DNA of 64,000 bases from Gammaproteobacteria bacterium. Lineage in GTDB: Bacteria > Pseudomonadota > Gammaproteobacteria > Pseudomonadales > Pseudohongiellaceae. Below the pieces are notes generated by a model. That model had not been told where the DNA came from. It searched no databases and saw nothing but the letters and a program-made list of their open reading frames with translations. How positions within the stretch are numbered: position 1 is the stretch's first letter; each line of letters opens with the position of its first letter. Positions 1 through 10,063 of this stretch are shown here, piece by piece. The DNA is taken from contig JAQWZF010000014.1 of the NCBI GenBank assembly GCA_029253585.1, positions 45,972 through 109,971 on the forward strand. Direction: 5' to 3'. The translations under genes were made by a program, and so were the position numbers.

Positions 1-70
1 TAGAAGAATGAACCCGTGGCGAAAAGCGCAATAATATAGACAATTAAATCCACGCTACAAATCCCAAACA

Positions 71-98
71 CAAAAAAGGGCGGTAAACCGCCCTTTTA
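71..98 (-). terminator. Rho-independent terminator of the leftward secreted-protein operon
   Basis: A perfect stem (AAAGGGCGG paired with CCGCCCTTT, loop TAAA) lies about 30 bp beyond the stop codon of the leftward gene at 130-1119. On the minus strand it is followed by a T run, as expected for an intrinsic terminator. The remaining bases from 1 to 70 show no gene that I can support. Confidence 0.8.
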
Positions 99-129
99 AA
101 CTAGCATTGCTTGAACTATCAAGCCAATC

Positions 130-1119
130 CTATTCAGTCACATTCACCGTAATATAGGCATCGTGATACAGACCACCGTCGTCTGCTCGGCCCCATAAAA
201 CATAAGTACCAGGCTCGTCAAACGTGATGTCTACCTCATACATACCATCTGCAGGGGGTGGAGTTGGCTCCCATAGCGAGCCCCATGGAGAGTTTGACCC
301 GGCACGTGTGTCTTCCCATGGTTTAGGCATCTGAGGGTTGTAGGTCACCTTCCCCGCACCGCGGTAAACATTCCAGGAAAGAAACAGGCCATTGGTCTTA
401 TCGACCGTTACCTTGATTGGGGGAGACATCAATAAGCGCTGTCGCACGTTCTCTTCAGTCACCAAAGCGGCAGCAAGAGGGCCACCAGCAAACTCGGCAA
501 ATCGCCTAGCCTCCTCAACGGGATTAGACGGTGTTGGCAGTCCGTCGTCCGCTACGTGTGTGCGCAGAGTGAGTGACTGACCTGCTCTGACAGTACGAAT
601 ATCATCACCCTGAACTGTAACAACAGGCGGAATATTCGCACGAGATTCTGGACTACTGGTGCCAGCGCCTAGAGAACCAGTCTCAGAGGCAATCACCATA
701 TTATCCACCAGATAATCGGCCTTCAGAGTTCCATAAGCCTTGCGCTCTTCACCATTTACATTCAGGGTCCATACAAGCTCTCTATCTCCCCAATCGGAGG
801 GGACCTGTACCTCGAAGGTGAAGCGATTTCGCCGCGGTAGAAAGTGCGTAGGCTGACCGCGATCGGCATCGCCTGGAGAAAACATATTATCCTCACCTAC
901 CGGCACATTGGGTTCTTCTTCCCAATTCTCGTTCATGTAACCAAACATCAGGCTGAAACTGCCATCTGCGTTTGGTCGCCAACCTTCGAAAGCCGGTTCT
1001 ACGTGCTGACCGCTGCGGTATGTATCTGCCAAAACCAGCGGTGATAAAACAACAGCACCAAGCGCGAACACGAACAAACTAATAGCTTTGCTCGCACCTT
1101 TTATTTGTAAACTTTGCAT
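130..1119 (-). CDS. Secreted hypothetical protein with a C-terminal beta-sandwich-like region, partner of the cytochrome c/PHM-like protein
   Basis: This is a 329-residue protein of unknown function. Residues 1-31 form a clear signal peptide (basic start, hydrophobic core, cleavage likely after VLA), so it should be exported. There is no cysteine motif for heme or lipidation. A stretch around residues 165-195 (PPVVTV...VRAGQSLTLRTHVADDG) and the last 40 residues (DITFDEPGTYVLWGRADDGGLYHDAYITVNV) look like immunoglobulin-like or PKD-like beta-sandwich segments, which bacteria often use in extracellular binding. The start lies 2 bp after the stop of the upstream gene at 1122-2588, so the two are almost certainly cotranscribed and probably act together in the periplasm or outside the cell. 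I do not recognise a named family. Confidence 0.75.
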   Translation of the reverse strand: MQSLQIKGASKAISLFVFALGAVVLSPLVLADTYRSGQHVEPAFEGWRPNADGSFSLMFGYMNENWEEEPNVPVGEDNMFSPGDADRGQPTHFLPRRNRFTFEVQVPSDWGDRELVWTLNVNGEERKAYGTLKADYLVDNMVIASETGSLGAGTSSPESRANIPPVVTVQGDDIRTVRAGQSLTLRTHVADDGLPTPSNPVEEARRFAEFAGGPLAAALVTEENVRQRLLMSPPIKVTVDKTNGLFLSWNVYRGAGKVTYNPQMPKPWEDTRAGSNSPWGSLWEPTPPPADGMYEVDITFDEPGTYVLWGRADDGGLYHDAYITVNVTE

Positions 1120-1121
1120 AT

Positions 1122-2588
1122 CTAATTTGTCTCCTGCAATGCAACTTCATTATTCAACTCATCTGACTTCGTAACCGGTGCAACGAGCGGCGCCAAACAT
1201 AGTGGGCAACCAATAACATGATCGTTAGGCCCGAGATTCAGTGTCTGACGGCGATTCTCCATTTCCTCGAAGAATTGTTCATCGTTCATTTTTACCCGCA
1301 TTCCCAGGTCGATGAACATATTTGTCACAGATCGATTGCCCGACCCCTGCCAATTCCTTGGGTCAGGTACGTTTGGATTAGTTTCGGTGTTATTCATGTA
1401 TCCGACGATGTGCAGGATTGTTCCCTTTGGTAGCAAGGGCTGTGCATCGTTGTCATAGGCATAGCCGCGAACCCAGTTGTGGTCGTAGCCAACACAGGAG
1501 AGAGTCTCAACCGTGTAGCCCCAAATAGCCTCCAGGCACATACGCTCACCAGGAGCATGCAGGTGCGGCTCGAATGTAATTATCTTAAGGTGATCTTGGA
1601 GAACGGTATAGGCATGTAACTCCTGAGCATCCTCATTTCCAGCAATACTTATGTCTACGCCATTACCCAGCCCTAGAGTAGCTCGCTCATACTTTGGCTC
1701 GTAGCCAACGGGATGAAAACGAAAACCAACTTCCAAATGCCCTGTAGTGTCCTTACCGTTCGAGTGCATATGAACAGAGTCAGAAACCAGATAAGTACCA
1801 GCCTTAAGTAAACGCCCTCCATCCTCATCGAAGATGTCCGCATTACGGCCAACTTCATGTACAGGCCAGCCGGTCGCGGTGTCTGCGATGCGCTGACCAT
1901 TCTCGTCTATCTCGGCGGTTGACCAAATCATGTGGTGAAAGATGAATCTGCCGCCTACTGTGTCACGACCGGTTCCTGAGGAATTGTCTACATCATTTAC
2001 TTCGAGGATTTCTACAGACTTCACATAACGATCTTCTTCGATAGGAATCGCTATTCTATCAATCTCACCCCACCAATCCGGCGTACCTGCCAGCTTGGTA
2101 ACATCGTTTGTGCTGACGATAAGATCCGGCTGACCGGCAGTCCACTTCTGGTCGTCACTAAATACCAGAGGCTCCGGCGCATCCGCTGGATCACCTTGAG
2201 GAGTACCGTTACGTGCCCACGTTGAGATGGCGGCCAGCTCTTCGTCGCTCAATGAAGGATCGAATTTATAGTCCTGGATTCCGATGTCTTTTTCCATATA
2301 CCAAGGAGGCATTGCACCGGCTCTATCGCGCAGGCCAGTCTTGTATTCGATCAACCCAGCAAATGGCGCCACTTCGTCAAAAGATACTAAAGACATTGGG
2401 CCCACGCCGCCGGGACGGTGACAGTTCTGACAGCTACGCTGCAAGATAGGCACGATGTCTTTGTGGAATGTGACCTGATCTGCCTGCGCATTGGCCAGTG
2501 TGGGCAATGCCATGATGCAAACGGCTGCTAAAGCCTGAGATAGTTTCGCGAATATACTAGTTAACGAGCGATTGGTTGTAGTCAACAC
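1122..2588 (-). CDS. Secreted cytochrome c fused to a copper type II (PHM-like) monooxygenase domain
   Basis: The 488-residue protein has a signal peptide (residues 1-34, cleavage near ANA-QA) and then a short mono-heme cytochrome c domain with CQNCH at residues 53-57. The C-terminal region carries histidines arranged as in peptidylglycine alpha-hydroxylating monooxygenase: HHM at 218-220, HMH at 273-275, HLH at 342-344 and a methionine at 424 or 430. In PHM, two histidines of an HHM motif plus a third bind one copper, and an HxH pair plus a methionine bind the other. The spacing here is similar. A periplasmic copper enzyme receiving electrons through its own heme is therefore plausible; the substrate is unknown. 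Translation starts at GTG (2588), 7 nt after GGAGGG. The secreted gene downstream is almost contiguous. The cytochrome c call is firm; the monooxygenase activity is inferred from motifs. Confidence 0.75.
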   Translation of the reverse strand: MLTTTNRSLTSIFAKLSQALAAVCIMALPTLANAQADQVTFHKDIVPILQRSCQNCHRPGGVGPMSLVSFDEVAPFAGLIEYKTGLRDRAGAMPPWYMEKDIGIQDYKFDPSLSDEELAAISTWARNGTPQGDPADAPEPLVFSDDQKWTAGQPDLIVSTNDVTKLAGTPDWWGEIDRIAIPIEEDRYVKSVEILEVNDVDNSSGTGRDTVGGRFIFHHMIWSTAEIDENGQRIADTATGWPVHEVGRNADIFDEDGGRLLKAGTYLVSDSVHMHSNGKDTTGHLEVGFRFHPVGYEPKYERATLGLGNGVDISIAGNEDAQELHAYTVLQDHLKIITFEPHLHAPGERMCLEAIWGYTVETLSCVGYDHNWVRGYAYDNDAQPLLPKGTILHIVGYMNNTETNPNVPDPRNWQGSGNRSVTNMFIDLGMRVKMNDEQFFEEMENRRQTLNLGPNDHVIGCPLCLAPLVAPVTKSDELNNEVALQETN

Positions 2589-3409
2589 CAGTGGACCCTC
2601 CGATTAGTAAATTTTTGCCCACCCTACCTGAAGCGGCGGGCAAGTCTCGATTATTCTGGAACAGTTCTAGATAGCCGTCCATTCAGCTATAAGATTGAAA
2701 CAAAAAATGCCAAGGCTGTCTTGTGAATTCTGCGCTTATTTTGACCAATTCCGTTACATATATTGTGCTATGTAGATAGATAATGTCACCGTCAATGCCA
2801 AATGATGAAATTTAAAGTATTTTTAACGGATTTTAGCGACATATTAGCGACATTTAAACTCAATTCGGAGTTCTAGACATTCGTCTCAGCAACCCATCAT
2901 GTTAACGCGAAGCCAGCAGCATAGAAGCCTTTATTTACCGGCAGAAAGCCCCTCATATTGTAGTCAGGCGACTGCGAACTCCATGGGAAAAATACGGATA
3001 GATTCAGCAAGGGATTCGAAGAACGCTACCCGGCCACACTGACAGGGTTACACAATAGCACAGCATCGAGAGACAGACTCTAGCCCTGGCACATTTTTGA
3101 AGACTAAAGCCTGCAGCGTCTAACTATCTCGATCCAGGCCCGCCTTAAGCTCTCTGAGCGCTCGGAGGCTCTAACACTTATGGGCAGCTGTGCATTAGCC
3201 GCGAATTCGTTTGCGATCCCCCAGACTCGGCACATGAAAAATTTACGTTGAGCTTCGGCTGGGCATAACTTGCCAGCAATTCCGTATAGCCTCCAGTGGA
3301 AATTTTGTACCACAGTAGAATTCGCTGAATGGCTGCATAACCAAAACGCCGACAGAAGTGACATGGAAGCCATGCCCATTGCGAACAGAATATTCAGCAA
3401 CCCCAAACG
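2589..3409. other. Long intergenic region upstream of the cytochrome c operon
   Basis: About 820 bases without a credible gene. Short open frames here have no recognisable protein features, and one of them runs across the pnp terminator. The left part should contain the promoter of the leftward operon, but I could not pick a convincing -35/-10 pair. The only structure I see is a 10-base direct repeat at 2833-2853, listed separately. No tRNA or known structured RNA was recognised. Confidence 0.5.
2833..2853. repeat. Direct repeat TTAGCGACAT, two copies with an 11-bp period
   Basis: TTAGCGACAT occurs at 2833-2842 and again at 2844-2853, one helical turn apart, about 250 bp upstream of the leftward cytochrome c operon. 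Spacing of about one turn would suit a dimeric regulator, but the sequence matches no operator that I know. Confidence 0.4.
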
Positions 3410-3438
3410 AAAAAGCCCGAGCAATGCCCGGGCTTTTT
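3410..3438 (-). terminator. Rho-independent terminator of pnp
   Basis: AAAAAGCCCG at 3410-3419 pairs with CGGGCTTTTT at 3429-3438 and is flanked by T runs on either strand. It lies 19 bp past the pnp stop codon and ends the long leftward transcription unit. Confidence 0.85.
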
Positions 3439-3456
3439 CTCAAGTCATCGAGAGAA

Positions 3457-5568
3457 TTAAGCTACGTGAGCAGCTCTTTCCTCTTCGCTGATTTCCTTGA
3501 TGCTCAACTTGATACGGCCTCTGGCATCGGTGTCCAGAACCTTAACTAGTACGTCCTGACCCTCTTCCAGAAACTCGTTTACATTCTCGACACGCTCTTG
3601 CGAGATTTGCGAGATGTGAACCAAGCCATCTTTGCCTGGCAAGATTGTAACGAACGCACCGAAGTCTACGATTCTTGCGACCTTACCGTTGTAGATTCTT
3701 CCTACCTCAGCTTCAGCCGTAATCTCGTTCACCATGTCGAGCGCGGCATCGCGAGAGACTGCGTCTTCGCCATAGATGCGAACATTGCCGTCGTCGTCGA
3801 TGTCAACCGATGCGCCTGTAGCCTCAGTAATACCGCGAATAACTGCACCGCCCTTACCGATTACGTCGCGAATCTTGTCTGGATCGATCTTGATCATGGC
3901 CATCGCTGGAGCGTTGTCGGAGACAGACTCTCTAGCAATTGAGATAACCTTGTTCATCTCGCCCAGGATATGATTTCTAGCCGTATGAGCCTGCTCTAGA
4001 GCCTGCTCCATGATCTCTTCGGTAATACCCTGGATCTTGATATCCATCTGCAGAGCAGTTACACCAGCTGCCGTTCCGGCAACCTTGAAGTCCATGTCAC
4101 CGAGGTGATCTTCGTCACCAAGGATATCTGTCAGGACTGCGAAGCGATCGCCGTCCTTGATAAGACCCATGGCAATGCCAGCTACTGGAGCGGAAATAGG
4201 AACACCTGCGTCCATCATCGCCAGACTGCTTCCGCAGACACTAGCCATAGAGCTTGAACCGTTTGACTCAGTAATCTCTGAAACCACACGGATTGCATAG
4301 GGAAATTCCTCTTCAGCCGGCATAACAGCTGCGACACCACGTCTCGCGAGACGACCGTGGCCGATTTCACGACGCTTGGGACCACTCATGAAACCAGTTT
4401 CACCAACCGAATAGGGAGGGAAGTTGTAGTGCAGCATGAAAGGATCTTTTCTGGAGCCCTGAAGATCTTCGATTAGCTGCGAATCACGTAATGCACCTAG
4501 TGTAGTTACAACCAGGGCCTGGGTTTCGCCACGCGTAAATAGAGCCGAACCGTGAGCCTTAGGCAGAACGCCGGTTTCTACTTCGATAGCGCGAACAGTA
4601 GTTGTGTCTCGACCATCGATACGCGGATTACCGTCTAGCACTCGGTTACGAACAGTGCTCTTCTCCAACTTCGCAAAAACATCTTTTACGTCATCGCTAC
4701 CAACACCTGACTCTTCGCTGGCTAATTGCTCAACAGCCTGCGCCTTCAAGACTCCAAGAGCGTCCTGTCTAGCCATCTTGTCAGAAACTTGATAAGCCTC
4801 GGTAACGCCCGTTCCAACCAGATTAGCAACCGCCGCCGTCAACTCTTCATTGACCGGCTCAGGCTGCCAATCCCATGATGGCTTGCCAACTTCAGCCTTC
4901 AACTCTGCAATCGTATCGATTACGGCCTGCATCTCTTGGTGAGCATATAGAACACCACCAAGCATTTGATCTTCGCTCAACTCTTTCGCCTCAGATTCAA
5001 CCATAAGTACAGCTGACTTTGTGCCAGCAACTACCATGTCTAATAATGAAGTACCGAGCTGCGTATTCGTTGGGTTCAACATATAGCCAGTTTCGGCATC
5101 GTAACCAACACGCGCCGCGCCTATTGGCTCGGCAAATGGAATGCCAGAAATAGACAAGGCTGCAGAAGCGCCAATCAAACCCGCGATATCTGCCTGCTCA
5201 TCTTTATCGGCAGAAATTACCGTACAAATCACCTGCACTTCATTCATGAAGCCCTTGGGGAACAATGGACGAATCGGTCTGTCGATCAAACGCGATGTCA
5301 GTGTTTCGTTTTCCGTAGGACGACCTTCTCGCTTGAAGAAGCCACCAGGAATTTTGCCTACCGCGTAGGTCTTTTCCTGATAGTTAACTGTTAAAGGGAA
5401 GAAGGCTGCACCAGGATTCGCTTGCTTGCGACCCACAACGGTAGCCAGCACCTGAGTATTTCCCATAGTTACGACTACAGAACCTGTTGCCTGCCTGGCC
5501 ACTTTACCCGTTTCCAAGGTAACCGTCTGATTACCGTATTGAAACGTCTTACTTACTGGATTAAACAT
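3457..5568 (-). CDS. pnp: Polyribonucleotide nucleotidyltransferase (PNPase)
   Basis: PNPase is a trimeric 3'-5' exoribonuclease. It degrades RNA by phosphorolysis in the cytoplasm and joins the RNase E degradosome in many gammaproteobacteria. The 703-residue protein is the normal family length. It opens with the first RNase PH domain, has an alpha-helical linker, a second RNase PH domain with the FTRGETQ and SGSSSMAS segments, then a KH domain (about 555-610, [13 protein letters not shown]) and a C-terminal S1 domain (about 620-690, [26 protein letters not shown]). An AGGA motif precedes the ATG. It follows rpsO, as in other gammaproteobacteria, with a long hairpin between them. Identification is certain. 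Confidence 0.98.
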   Translation of the reverse strand: MFNPVSKTFQYGNQTVTLETGKVARQATGSVVVTMGNTQVLATVVGRKQANPGAAFFPLTVNYQEKTYAVGKIPGGFFKREGRPTENETLTSRLIDRPIRPLFPKGFMNEVQVICTVISADKDEQADIAGLIGASAALSISGIPFAEPIGAARVGYDAETGYMLNPTNTQLGTSLLDMVVAGTKSAVLMVESEAKELSEDQMLGGVLYAHQEMQAVIDTIAELKAEVGKPSWDWQPEPVNEELTAAVANLVGTGVTEAYQVSDKMARQDALGVLKAQAVEQLASEESGVGSDDVKDVFAKLEKSTVRNRVLDGNPRIDGRDTTTVRAIEVETGVLPKAHGSALFTRGETQALVVTTLGALRDSQLIEDLQGSRKDPFMLHYNFPPYSVGETGFMSGPKRREIGHGRLARRGVAAVMPAEEEFPYAIRVVSEITESNGSSSMASVCGSSLAMMDAGVPISAPVAGIAMGLIKDGDRFAVLTDILGDEDHLGDMDFKVAGTAAGVTALQMDIKIQGITEEIMEQALEQAHTARNHILGEMNKVISIARESVSDNAPAMAMIKIDPDKIRDVIGKGGAVIRGITEATGASVDIDDDGNVRIYGEDAVSRDAALDMVNEITAEAEVGRIYNGKVARIVDFGAFVTILPGKDGLVHISQISQERVENVNEFLEEGQDVLVKVLDTDARGRIKLSIKEISEEERAAHVA

Positions 5569-5593
5569 AATATTTTCCTAATTGTTTATATAG

Positions 5594-5622
5594 GCGCAGC
5601 GCCAACTCATCAGGCACTGCGC
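5594..5622 (-). promoter_or_regulatory. Leader hairpin between rpsO and pnp
   Basis: A ten-pair stem (GCGCAGTGCC with GGCGCTGCGC on the minus strand, one G-T wobble) lies in the 74 bp between rpsO and pnp. In E. coli the pnp leader forms a stem that RNase III cuts and through which PNPase represses its own mRNA. The position here suggests the same role. It could also attenuate rpsO transcription, although no strong T run follows. Confidence 0.5.
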
Positions 5623-5642
5623 GAAGGATTTTCGATTGATTG

Positions 5643-5912
5643 TTATCGACGTAAGCCAAGTCGCTTGATCAAAGTCGCGTATCGCTCAAGGTTCTTGCGC
5701 TTCAAGTAATCCAGCAATTTTCTGCGGCTGTTCACCATGCGGATCAAACCGCGACGAGAGTGATGATCGTGAATGTGTTCTTTGAAGTGAGACTGCAGTT
5801 CGTTGATATTTGCTGTCAACAAAGCTACTTGCACTTCGGGCGATCCTGTATCGCCTTCGCTTTGCGCGTAATCTTTGATGATCGTGTCTTTCTGTTCAGC
5901 TGATAAAGCCAT
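5643..5912 (-). CDS. rpsO: 30S ribosomal protein S15
   Basis: S15 binds the central domain of 16S rRNA early in 30S assembly and forms the B4 bridge to the large subunit. The 89-residue protein is the exact family length. It carries the characteristic run [17 protein letters not shown] and the region [24 protein letters not shown] that contacts rRNA. Its place directly upstream of pnp and downstream of truB is the conserved gammaproteobacterial order. Confidence 0.98.
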   Translation of the reverse strand: MALSAEQKDTIIKDYAQSEGDTGSPEVQVALLTANINELQSHFKEHIHDHHSRRGLIRMVNSRRKLLDYLKRKNLERYATLIKRLGLRR

Positions 5913-5942
5913 TTTCTTTCTCCTAATATGCGATTAATGAAA

Positions 5943-5961
5943 GCCGTAGGAAGTACGGCTA
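5943..5961 (-). promoter_or_regulatory. Hairpin in the truB-rpsO intergenic region
   Basis: AGCCGTA and TACGGCT form a 7-bp stem with a 5-base loop, followed on the minus strand by only TTT. It lies about 30 bp upstream of the rpsO start. It may be a weak terminator after truB or part of the rpsO mRNA leader, where S15 acts as a translational repressor in E. coli. The choice cannot be made from sequence alone. Confidence 0.35.
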
Positions 5962-6066
5962 CTACATCCTTTTAAAACCAGAATAACCACGCATATTAGT
6001 AGTTACCTGACCCTTCCCTGTAAAATTCTAAGTCCTGCTCTGGCTATCATTGCGATCTACTTCAGA

Positions 6067-6981
6067 TCACTGCGCAACGATTAACCTTCTTGGAGCGACC
6101 TTCCCGTCGTCATCTATGCAACCGATGCCGATAAACTGCCCCTCTTCATACAATCTTACCAAACCTTCCTCTGGCAAGTGTCGCACCAAAACTGGCTGGC
6201 CATTCTTGATAAAACTGGCCGTAATACTAGGCAGTTCTACCTCTGGCAAGTAGGCTATCGCCTGATCCATCGGTAACAAGTGCGCATCGATGGCACTCAC
6301 ACCATCGCACTCACACTCTTCCCTTAGCTGCTGTGTTGTTACACAGTCTGCCTCGGTAAAGGCACCGGCCTGAGTCCGCCGCAGGTCTATGATATGCGCA
6401 CCGCAGCCCAGTAGCTGACCGAGATCGTCAGCGATGGTTCTTATATAAGTGCCCTTACTACAGGCGATCTCCAGCTCTAGCTCATCGCCTTCAAATTCTG
6501 TCAATTCGATGCTGTAGATGGTGACCCGGCGTGCTTCACGCTCTATGGTCTCACCTTTCCGTGCCATCTTGTACAACGGCACTCCATTCACCTTAAGCGC
6601 CGAGTGCATGGGTGGAACTTGATCTATCTCGCCCCGAAAATTCTGCAGCGACTTCTCTATCTGCTTTCGTGAGATGTCGAAATCCTCGCACCTGGCGATT
6701 TCGCATCCTTCGCTGTCTGCGCTATCTGTTCTGACGCCAAGCTTAACTCTCGCTCGATACTTCTTGTCCGAATCCAGCAAGAACTGCGACACTTTCGTCG
6801 CCTCGCCCAAGCAAAGTGGCAGCACCCCTGTCGCTAATGGATCGAGACTGCCGGTATGCCCCGCTTTTCTCGCATCGTATAGCCTTTTTACTTCTTGCAG
6901 AACCCCGTTCGAGCTTAGACCAATGGTTTTATCCAACACGACAATACCATCGATGGCTCTACCCTTTGTGTGCTTACCCAA
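6067..6981 (-). CDS. truB: tRNA pseudouridine(55) synthase
   Basis: TruB makes pseudouridine 55 in the T-loop of nearly all tRNAs. The 304-residue protein has the catalytic motif GHTGSLDPLATGVLP with the nucleophilic aspartate at about residue 47, the RVKLGVRTDSADSEG segment, and a C-terminal PUA-like region. The start appears to be TTG at 6981: a GAGGA motif lies 6 nt upstream, whereas the nearest ATG is out of frame. It sits between rbfA and rpsO in the usual order. Confidence 0.97.
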   Translation of the reverse strand: MGKHTKGRAIDGIVVLDKTIGLSSNGVLQEVKRLYDARKAGHTGSLDPLATGVLPLCLGEATKVSQFLLDSDKKYRARVKLGVRTDSADSEGCEIARCEDFDISRKQIEKSLQNFRGEIDQVPPMHSALKVNGVPLYKMARKGETIEREARRVTIYSIELTEFEGDELELEIACSKGTYIRTIADDLGQLLGCGAHIIDLRRTQAGAFTEADCVTTQQLREECECDGVSAIDAHLLPMDQAIAYLPEVELPSITASFIKNGQPVLVRHLPEEGLVRLYEEGQFIGIGCIDDDGKVAPRRLIVAQ

Positions 6982-7011
6982 TCTGCATCCTCGGTATATT
7001 TCTCAACGAAC

Positions 7012-7437
7012 TCAAGAATGCGAATCTTGATCGGCCGCCAGCGCACTGTCTATCAGACTCGAAAGCTGCTGCCCGCGCTCTATGCTTCCGTCGTAGTAGA
7101 AGCGGAGTTTCGGCACTGAGCGAGTGCTTAACCGCTTCGCCAATAAGGAACGCAGATACCCGGCCGCCTTATTTAACGCATTGATATTCTCTTCGATCTC
7201 CAACTTATCCAGATCGCCTGGTTCAGATAGAGTCGACTCGTTTACCTGCAAGTCATCAGTCATCGTATTCAATACGGTCACATAGATCTTTGCGTGAGCT
7301 AGATCTCTGCTCACCTCAACGTCTGTGACCGATACCATGCCAACCCGAGGATCGTTAACCTCCATCTGGATTAGCGATGCAAGTTCGCGCTGAATCTGAT
7401 CAGCCACTCGTTGCACTCTTGCAGACATTTCTGTCAC
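7012..7437 (-). CDS. rbfA: Ribosome-binding factor A
   Basis: RbfA is a KH-fold protein that binds pre-30S particles and helps the 5' end of 16S rRNA mature, notably at low temperature. The 141-residue protein starts with the typical SARVQRVADQIQRELASLI stretch and contains DPRVGMVSVTDVEVSRDLAHAKIYVTV. A GTG start at 7437 with AGG about 9 nt upstream is favoured over the ATG three codons later. It lies 28 bp after infB in the nusA-infB-rbfA-truB operon. Confidence 0.97.
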   Translation of the reverse strand: MTEMSARVQRVADQIQRELASLIQMEVNDPRVGMVSVTDVEVSRDLAHAKIYVTVLNTMTDDLQVNESTLSEPGDLDKLEIEENINALNKAAGYLRSLLAKRLSTRSVPKLRFYYDGSIERGQQLSSLIDSALAADQDSHS

Positions 7438-7465
7438 GTTTAATTACCTGCCCGAGAAATTATTC

Positions 7466-10027
7466 TCAAAGGCTCCTGGCCACTTCGGTAGTTTCGTAGA
7501 CTTCAATCTTGTCCCCAACTTTCACGTCGGTATAGTTCTTAACGCCGATACCGCACTCCATGCCATTGCGGACCTCATTGGCATCGTCCTTAAAGCGTCT
7601 CAAGGATTCCAGCTCACCCTCATAGATCACAACATTGTCGCGCAGAACTCGAATAGGCTTGCTGCGATAGACAGTACCCTCGATAACCATGCTTCCTGCA
7701 ATCTGACCAAATTTCGGTGAATTGAACACGTCTCGCACTTCCGCCACGCCAACGATCTCTTCGCGAATTTCCGGTGAAAGCATGCCACCCATGATCGCTT
7801 TAGTATCATCGATCACATCATAGATCACATTGTAGTAACGCAGTTGCAGACCTTCGTTCTCAACGATGTCGCGCGATGACTTATCTGCGCGCACATTGAA
7901 TCCGATGATCATCGCCTTCGATGTTGCGGCAAGATGCACATCAGTTTCAGAGATTCCACCAACACCGGAGGCAACGATATTTACTTCAACCTCTTCTGTA
8001 TTGAGCTTATGCAGAGAACCCACTATAGCCTCAAGCGAGCCGCGCACATCTGTCTTCAGAATAATATTGAAGACCTTGAGGTCTTCCTTGCCGATACCGG
8101 CAAACATAGTCTCTACGAGATTCGACTGTTGCGATGCCTGCAATGTATCTTTGTGTCGAGTACGTCTGAATTCTGCGATCTCGCGGGCTTTCTTCTCATC
8201 GGCGAGAACGACAAACTCGTCTCCTGCCTCAGGCACACCATTGAGACCCAGAATCTCTACGGGTATAGATGGACCTGCCGTCTTGACTGTCTTGCCAAGC
8301 TCATCGACTAGAGCCCGGATACGACCATATTCATGGCCTACCAATACCGTATCACCGGATTTTAGTGTTCCGTTCTGTACGAGGACAGAGGCAACCGGGC
8401 CACGGCCTTTGTCTAGTCTTGATTCGATTACCACGCCTTGCCCTGGTACATCTGCATAGGCTTTTAGCTCCAGCAATTCGGCTTGTAACAAGATGGCTTC
8501 CAGTAACTGATCGATGCCCGCACCAGTGATAGCTGACACCTCGATAAATTGCGTCTCACCACCCCAATCCTCAGGGATCACTTCCATTGCGGCCAGTTCA
8601 TTCTTAACACGGTCTACGTCGACGCCTTCCTTGTCGATCTTGTTAACTGCTACAACCATTGGTACACCAGAGGCTTTAGCATGTTGCACAGCCTCTTCTG
8701 TCTGCGGCTTAACACCATCGTCAGCTGCTACAACCAGAACAACGACATCTGTTGCCTTCGCCCCGCGTGATCGCATCGCGGTAAATGCCGCGTGGCCAGG
8801 TGTGTCGAGAAAACTAATCATGCCGTGATCAGTATTAACATGGTATGCACCGATATGCTGCGTAATGCCACCGGCTTCGTGCGAGGCAACTGTCGCCTTA
8901 CGAATATAATCCAAGAGAGAAGTCTTACCATGGTCAACATGACCCATCACTGTAACAACGGGGGCACGGATGACTTCCACTTTACCGGTATCCGCTGTTA
9001 TCGATTCTGCCAACTGCTCTTCGATAGCATCTTCTGATACGAATTTCGGCGTGTGACCCATCTCTTCAACTAATAGCGAGGCCGTATCTTGATCAAGAAT
9101 CTGATTAATCGTTGCCATGACGCCCATGTTGAAAAGAGTCTTAACTATTGCAGCAGACTTTACCGACATTTGCTGTGCTAAATCTGGCAGCGTATTGGTT
9201 TCGCCTATCTTAATCTCGCGCTTAATGAATTCGGTTGGCTTCTCGAAGGCATGTTGCGTAGCTGAAAGACGTGCCTTCCCCTTCCTGCCGCCGCCGCGTC
9301 GACCGCGCCCACCCATTTCGTCCACATCGCCGCCTTCCAAAACGAAGTCGTCGTTAACATGGATAGTTTTTGCCTGCCGTTTGGCTGGCTTGCCCTTGTT
9401 CTTGAGATGAGACTTTTTCTTATCGCCAGATTCTTCTGATTCTTTCTTGCCCTGTACCTTGCGTTTCGCGCCAGGCTTGTCGGCTCGGGCTGCGGCTGCC
9501 TCTTCGGATGGCACCTCAGGCGCTGCATCTTTCGCATCCTTGGAATCTGACGCAGGAGCTTCCTCCACTTTCTCAGCCGCCTCTGCCGGAGCAGCCTCGG
9601 TAGCCTCGGCGCTTGTTGCCTCTGTCGTCTCGGCAGCAGTATCTACGGGAGACTCTTCAACAGCTTCTGTTAGCGCTGCTTCGTTCTCTAATTCTTCTGG
9701 CGCATCCTCTTCAACGGCGCTTCGCTTAACATAGGTACGCTTTTTGCGAACTTCTACATTGACAGTCTTACCCCTACCATGGGTAGAGGCAGACTTGAGA
9801 GTACCGACAGTTTTTCTCTTGAGAGTGATTTTCTTAGGCGCAGCAACGCTCGCCTCAGAATCACCATGACTGCGGCGCAGAAACTGTAATAAAGTGTTCT
9901 TGTCGTCATTCGAAATCGGTTCGTCAGCATTAGTATGTGACAAGCCAGCCTCTTTAACCTGAGACAACAGCTTATCTACCCCGACTCCGACAACTTCGGC
10001 GAGTTCACTTATTGTTACATCTGCCAT
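7466..10027 (-). CDS. infB: Translation initiation factor IF-2
   Basis: IF-2 is the GTPase that brings fMet-tRNA to the 30S P site and promotes subunit joining. The 853-residue protein has an N-terminal IF2_N module, then a long low-complexity linker rich in Ala, Glu and Lys (about residues 105-225). A second IF2_N-type segment follows, then the G domain with GHVDHGKT near residues 360-367, DTPGH and NKID, and the C-terminal beta-barrel and fMet-tRNA-binding domains. The charged linker is normal for gammaproteobacterial IF-2. The gene is 36 bp downstream of nusA. The initiator tRNA it binds is encoded in the same cluster. Confidence 0.98.
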   Translation of the reverse strand: MADVTISELAEVVGVGVDKLLSQVKEAGLSHTNADEPISNDDKNTLLQFLRRSHGDSEASVAAPKKITLKRKTVGTLKSASTHGRGKTVNVEVRKKRTYVKRSAVEEDAPEELENEAALTEAVEESPVDTAAETTEATSAEATEAAPAEAAEKVEEAPASDSKDAKDAAPEVPSEEAAAARADKPGAKRKVQGKKESEESGDKKKSHLKNKGKPAKRQAKTIHVNDDFVLEGGDVDEMGGRGRRGGGRKGKARLSATQHAFEKPTEFIKREIKIGETNTLPDLAQQMSVKSAAIVKTLFNMGVMATINQILDQDTASLLVEEMGHTPKFVSEDAIEEQLAESITADTGKVEVIRAPVVTVMGHVDHGKTSLLDYIRKATVASHEAGGITQHIGAYHVNTDHGMISFLDTPGHAAFTAMRSRGAKATDVVVLVVAADDGVKPQTEEAVQHAKASGVPMVVAVNKIDKEGVDVDRVKNELAAMEVIPEDWGGETQFIEVSAITGAGIDQLLEAILLQAELLELKAYADVPGQGVVIESRLDKGRGPVASVLVQNGTLKSGDTVLVGHEYGRIRALVDELGKTVKTAGPSIPVEILGLNGVPEAGDEFVVLADEKKAREIAEFRRTRHKDTLQASQQSNLVETMFAGIGKEDLKVFNIILKTDVRGSLEAIVGSLHKLNTEEVEVNIVASGVGGISETDVHLAATSKAMIIGFNVRADKSSRDIVENEGLQLRYYNVIYDVIDDTKAIMGGMLSPEIREEIVGVAEVRDVFNSPKFGQIAGSMVIEGTVYRSKPIRVLRDNVVIYEGELESLRRFKDDANEVRNGMECGIGVKNYTDVKVGDKIEVYETTEVARSL

Positions 10028-10063
10028 TCAACTACTCCCATTCACCAACGTACAGATTTGCTG

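Noticed and set aside
3010..3030. GGGATTCGAAG resembling a tRNA T-arm
   Set aside because: No acceptor or anticodon stems can be folded around it.
3104..3424. 106-codon minus-strand open frame upstream of the pnp terminator
   Set aside because: It runs across the pnp terminator hairpin, has no recognisable family features or ribosome-binding site, and overlaps other equally weak frames on both strands.
7866..8459. 197-codon plus-strand frame inside infB
   Set aside because: It is an antisense shadow of the conserved IF-2 C-terminal half.
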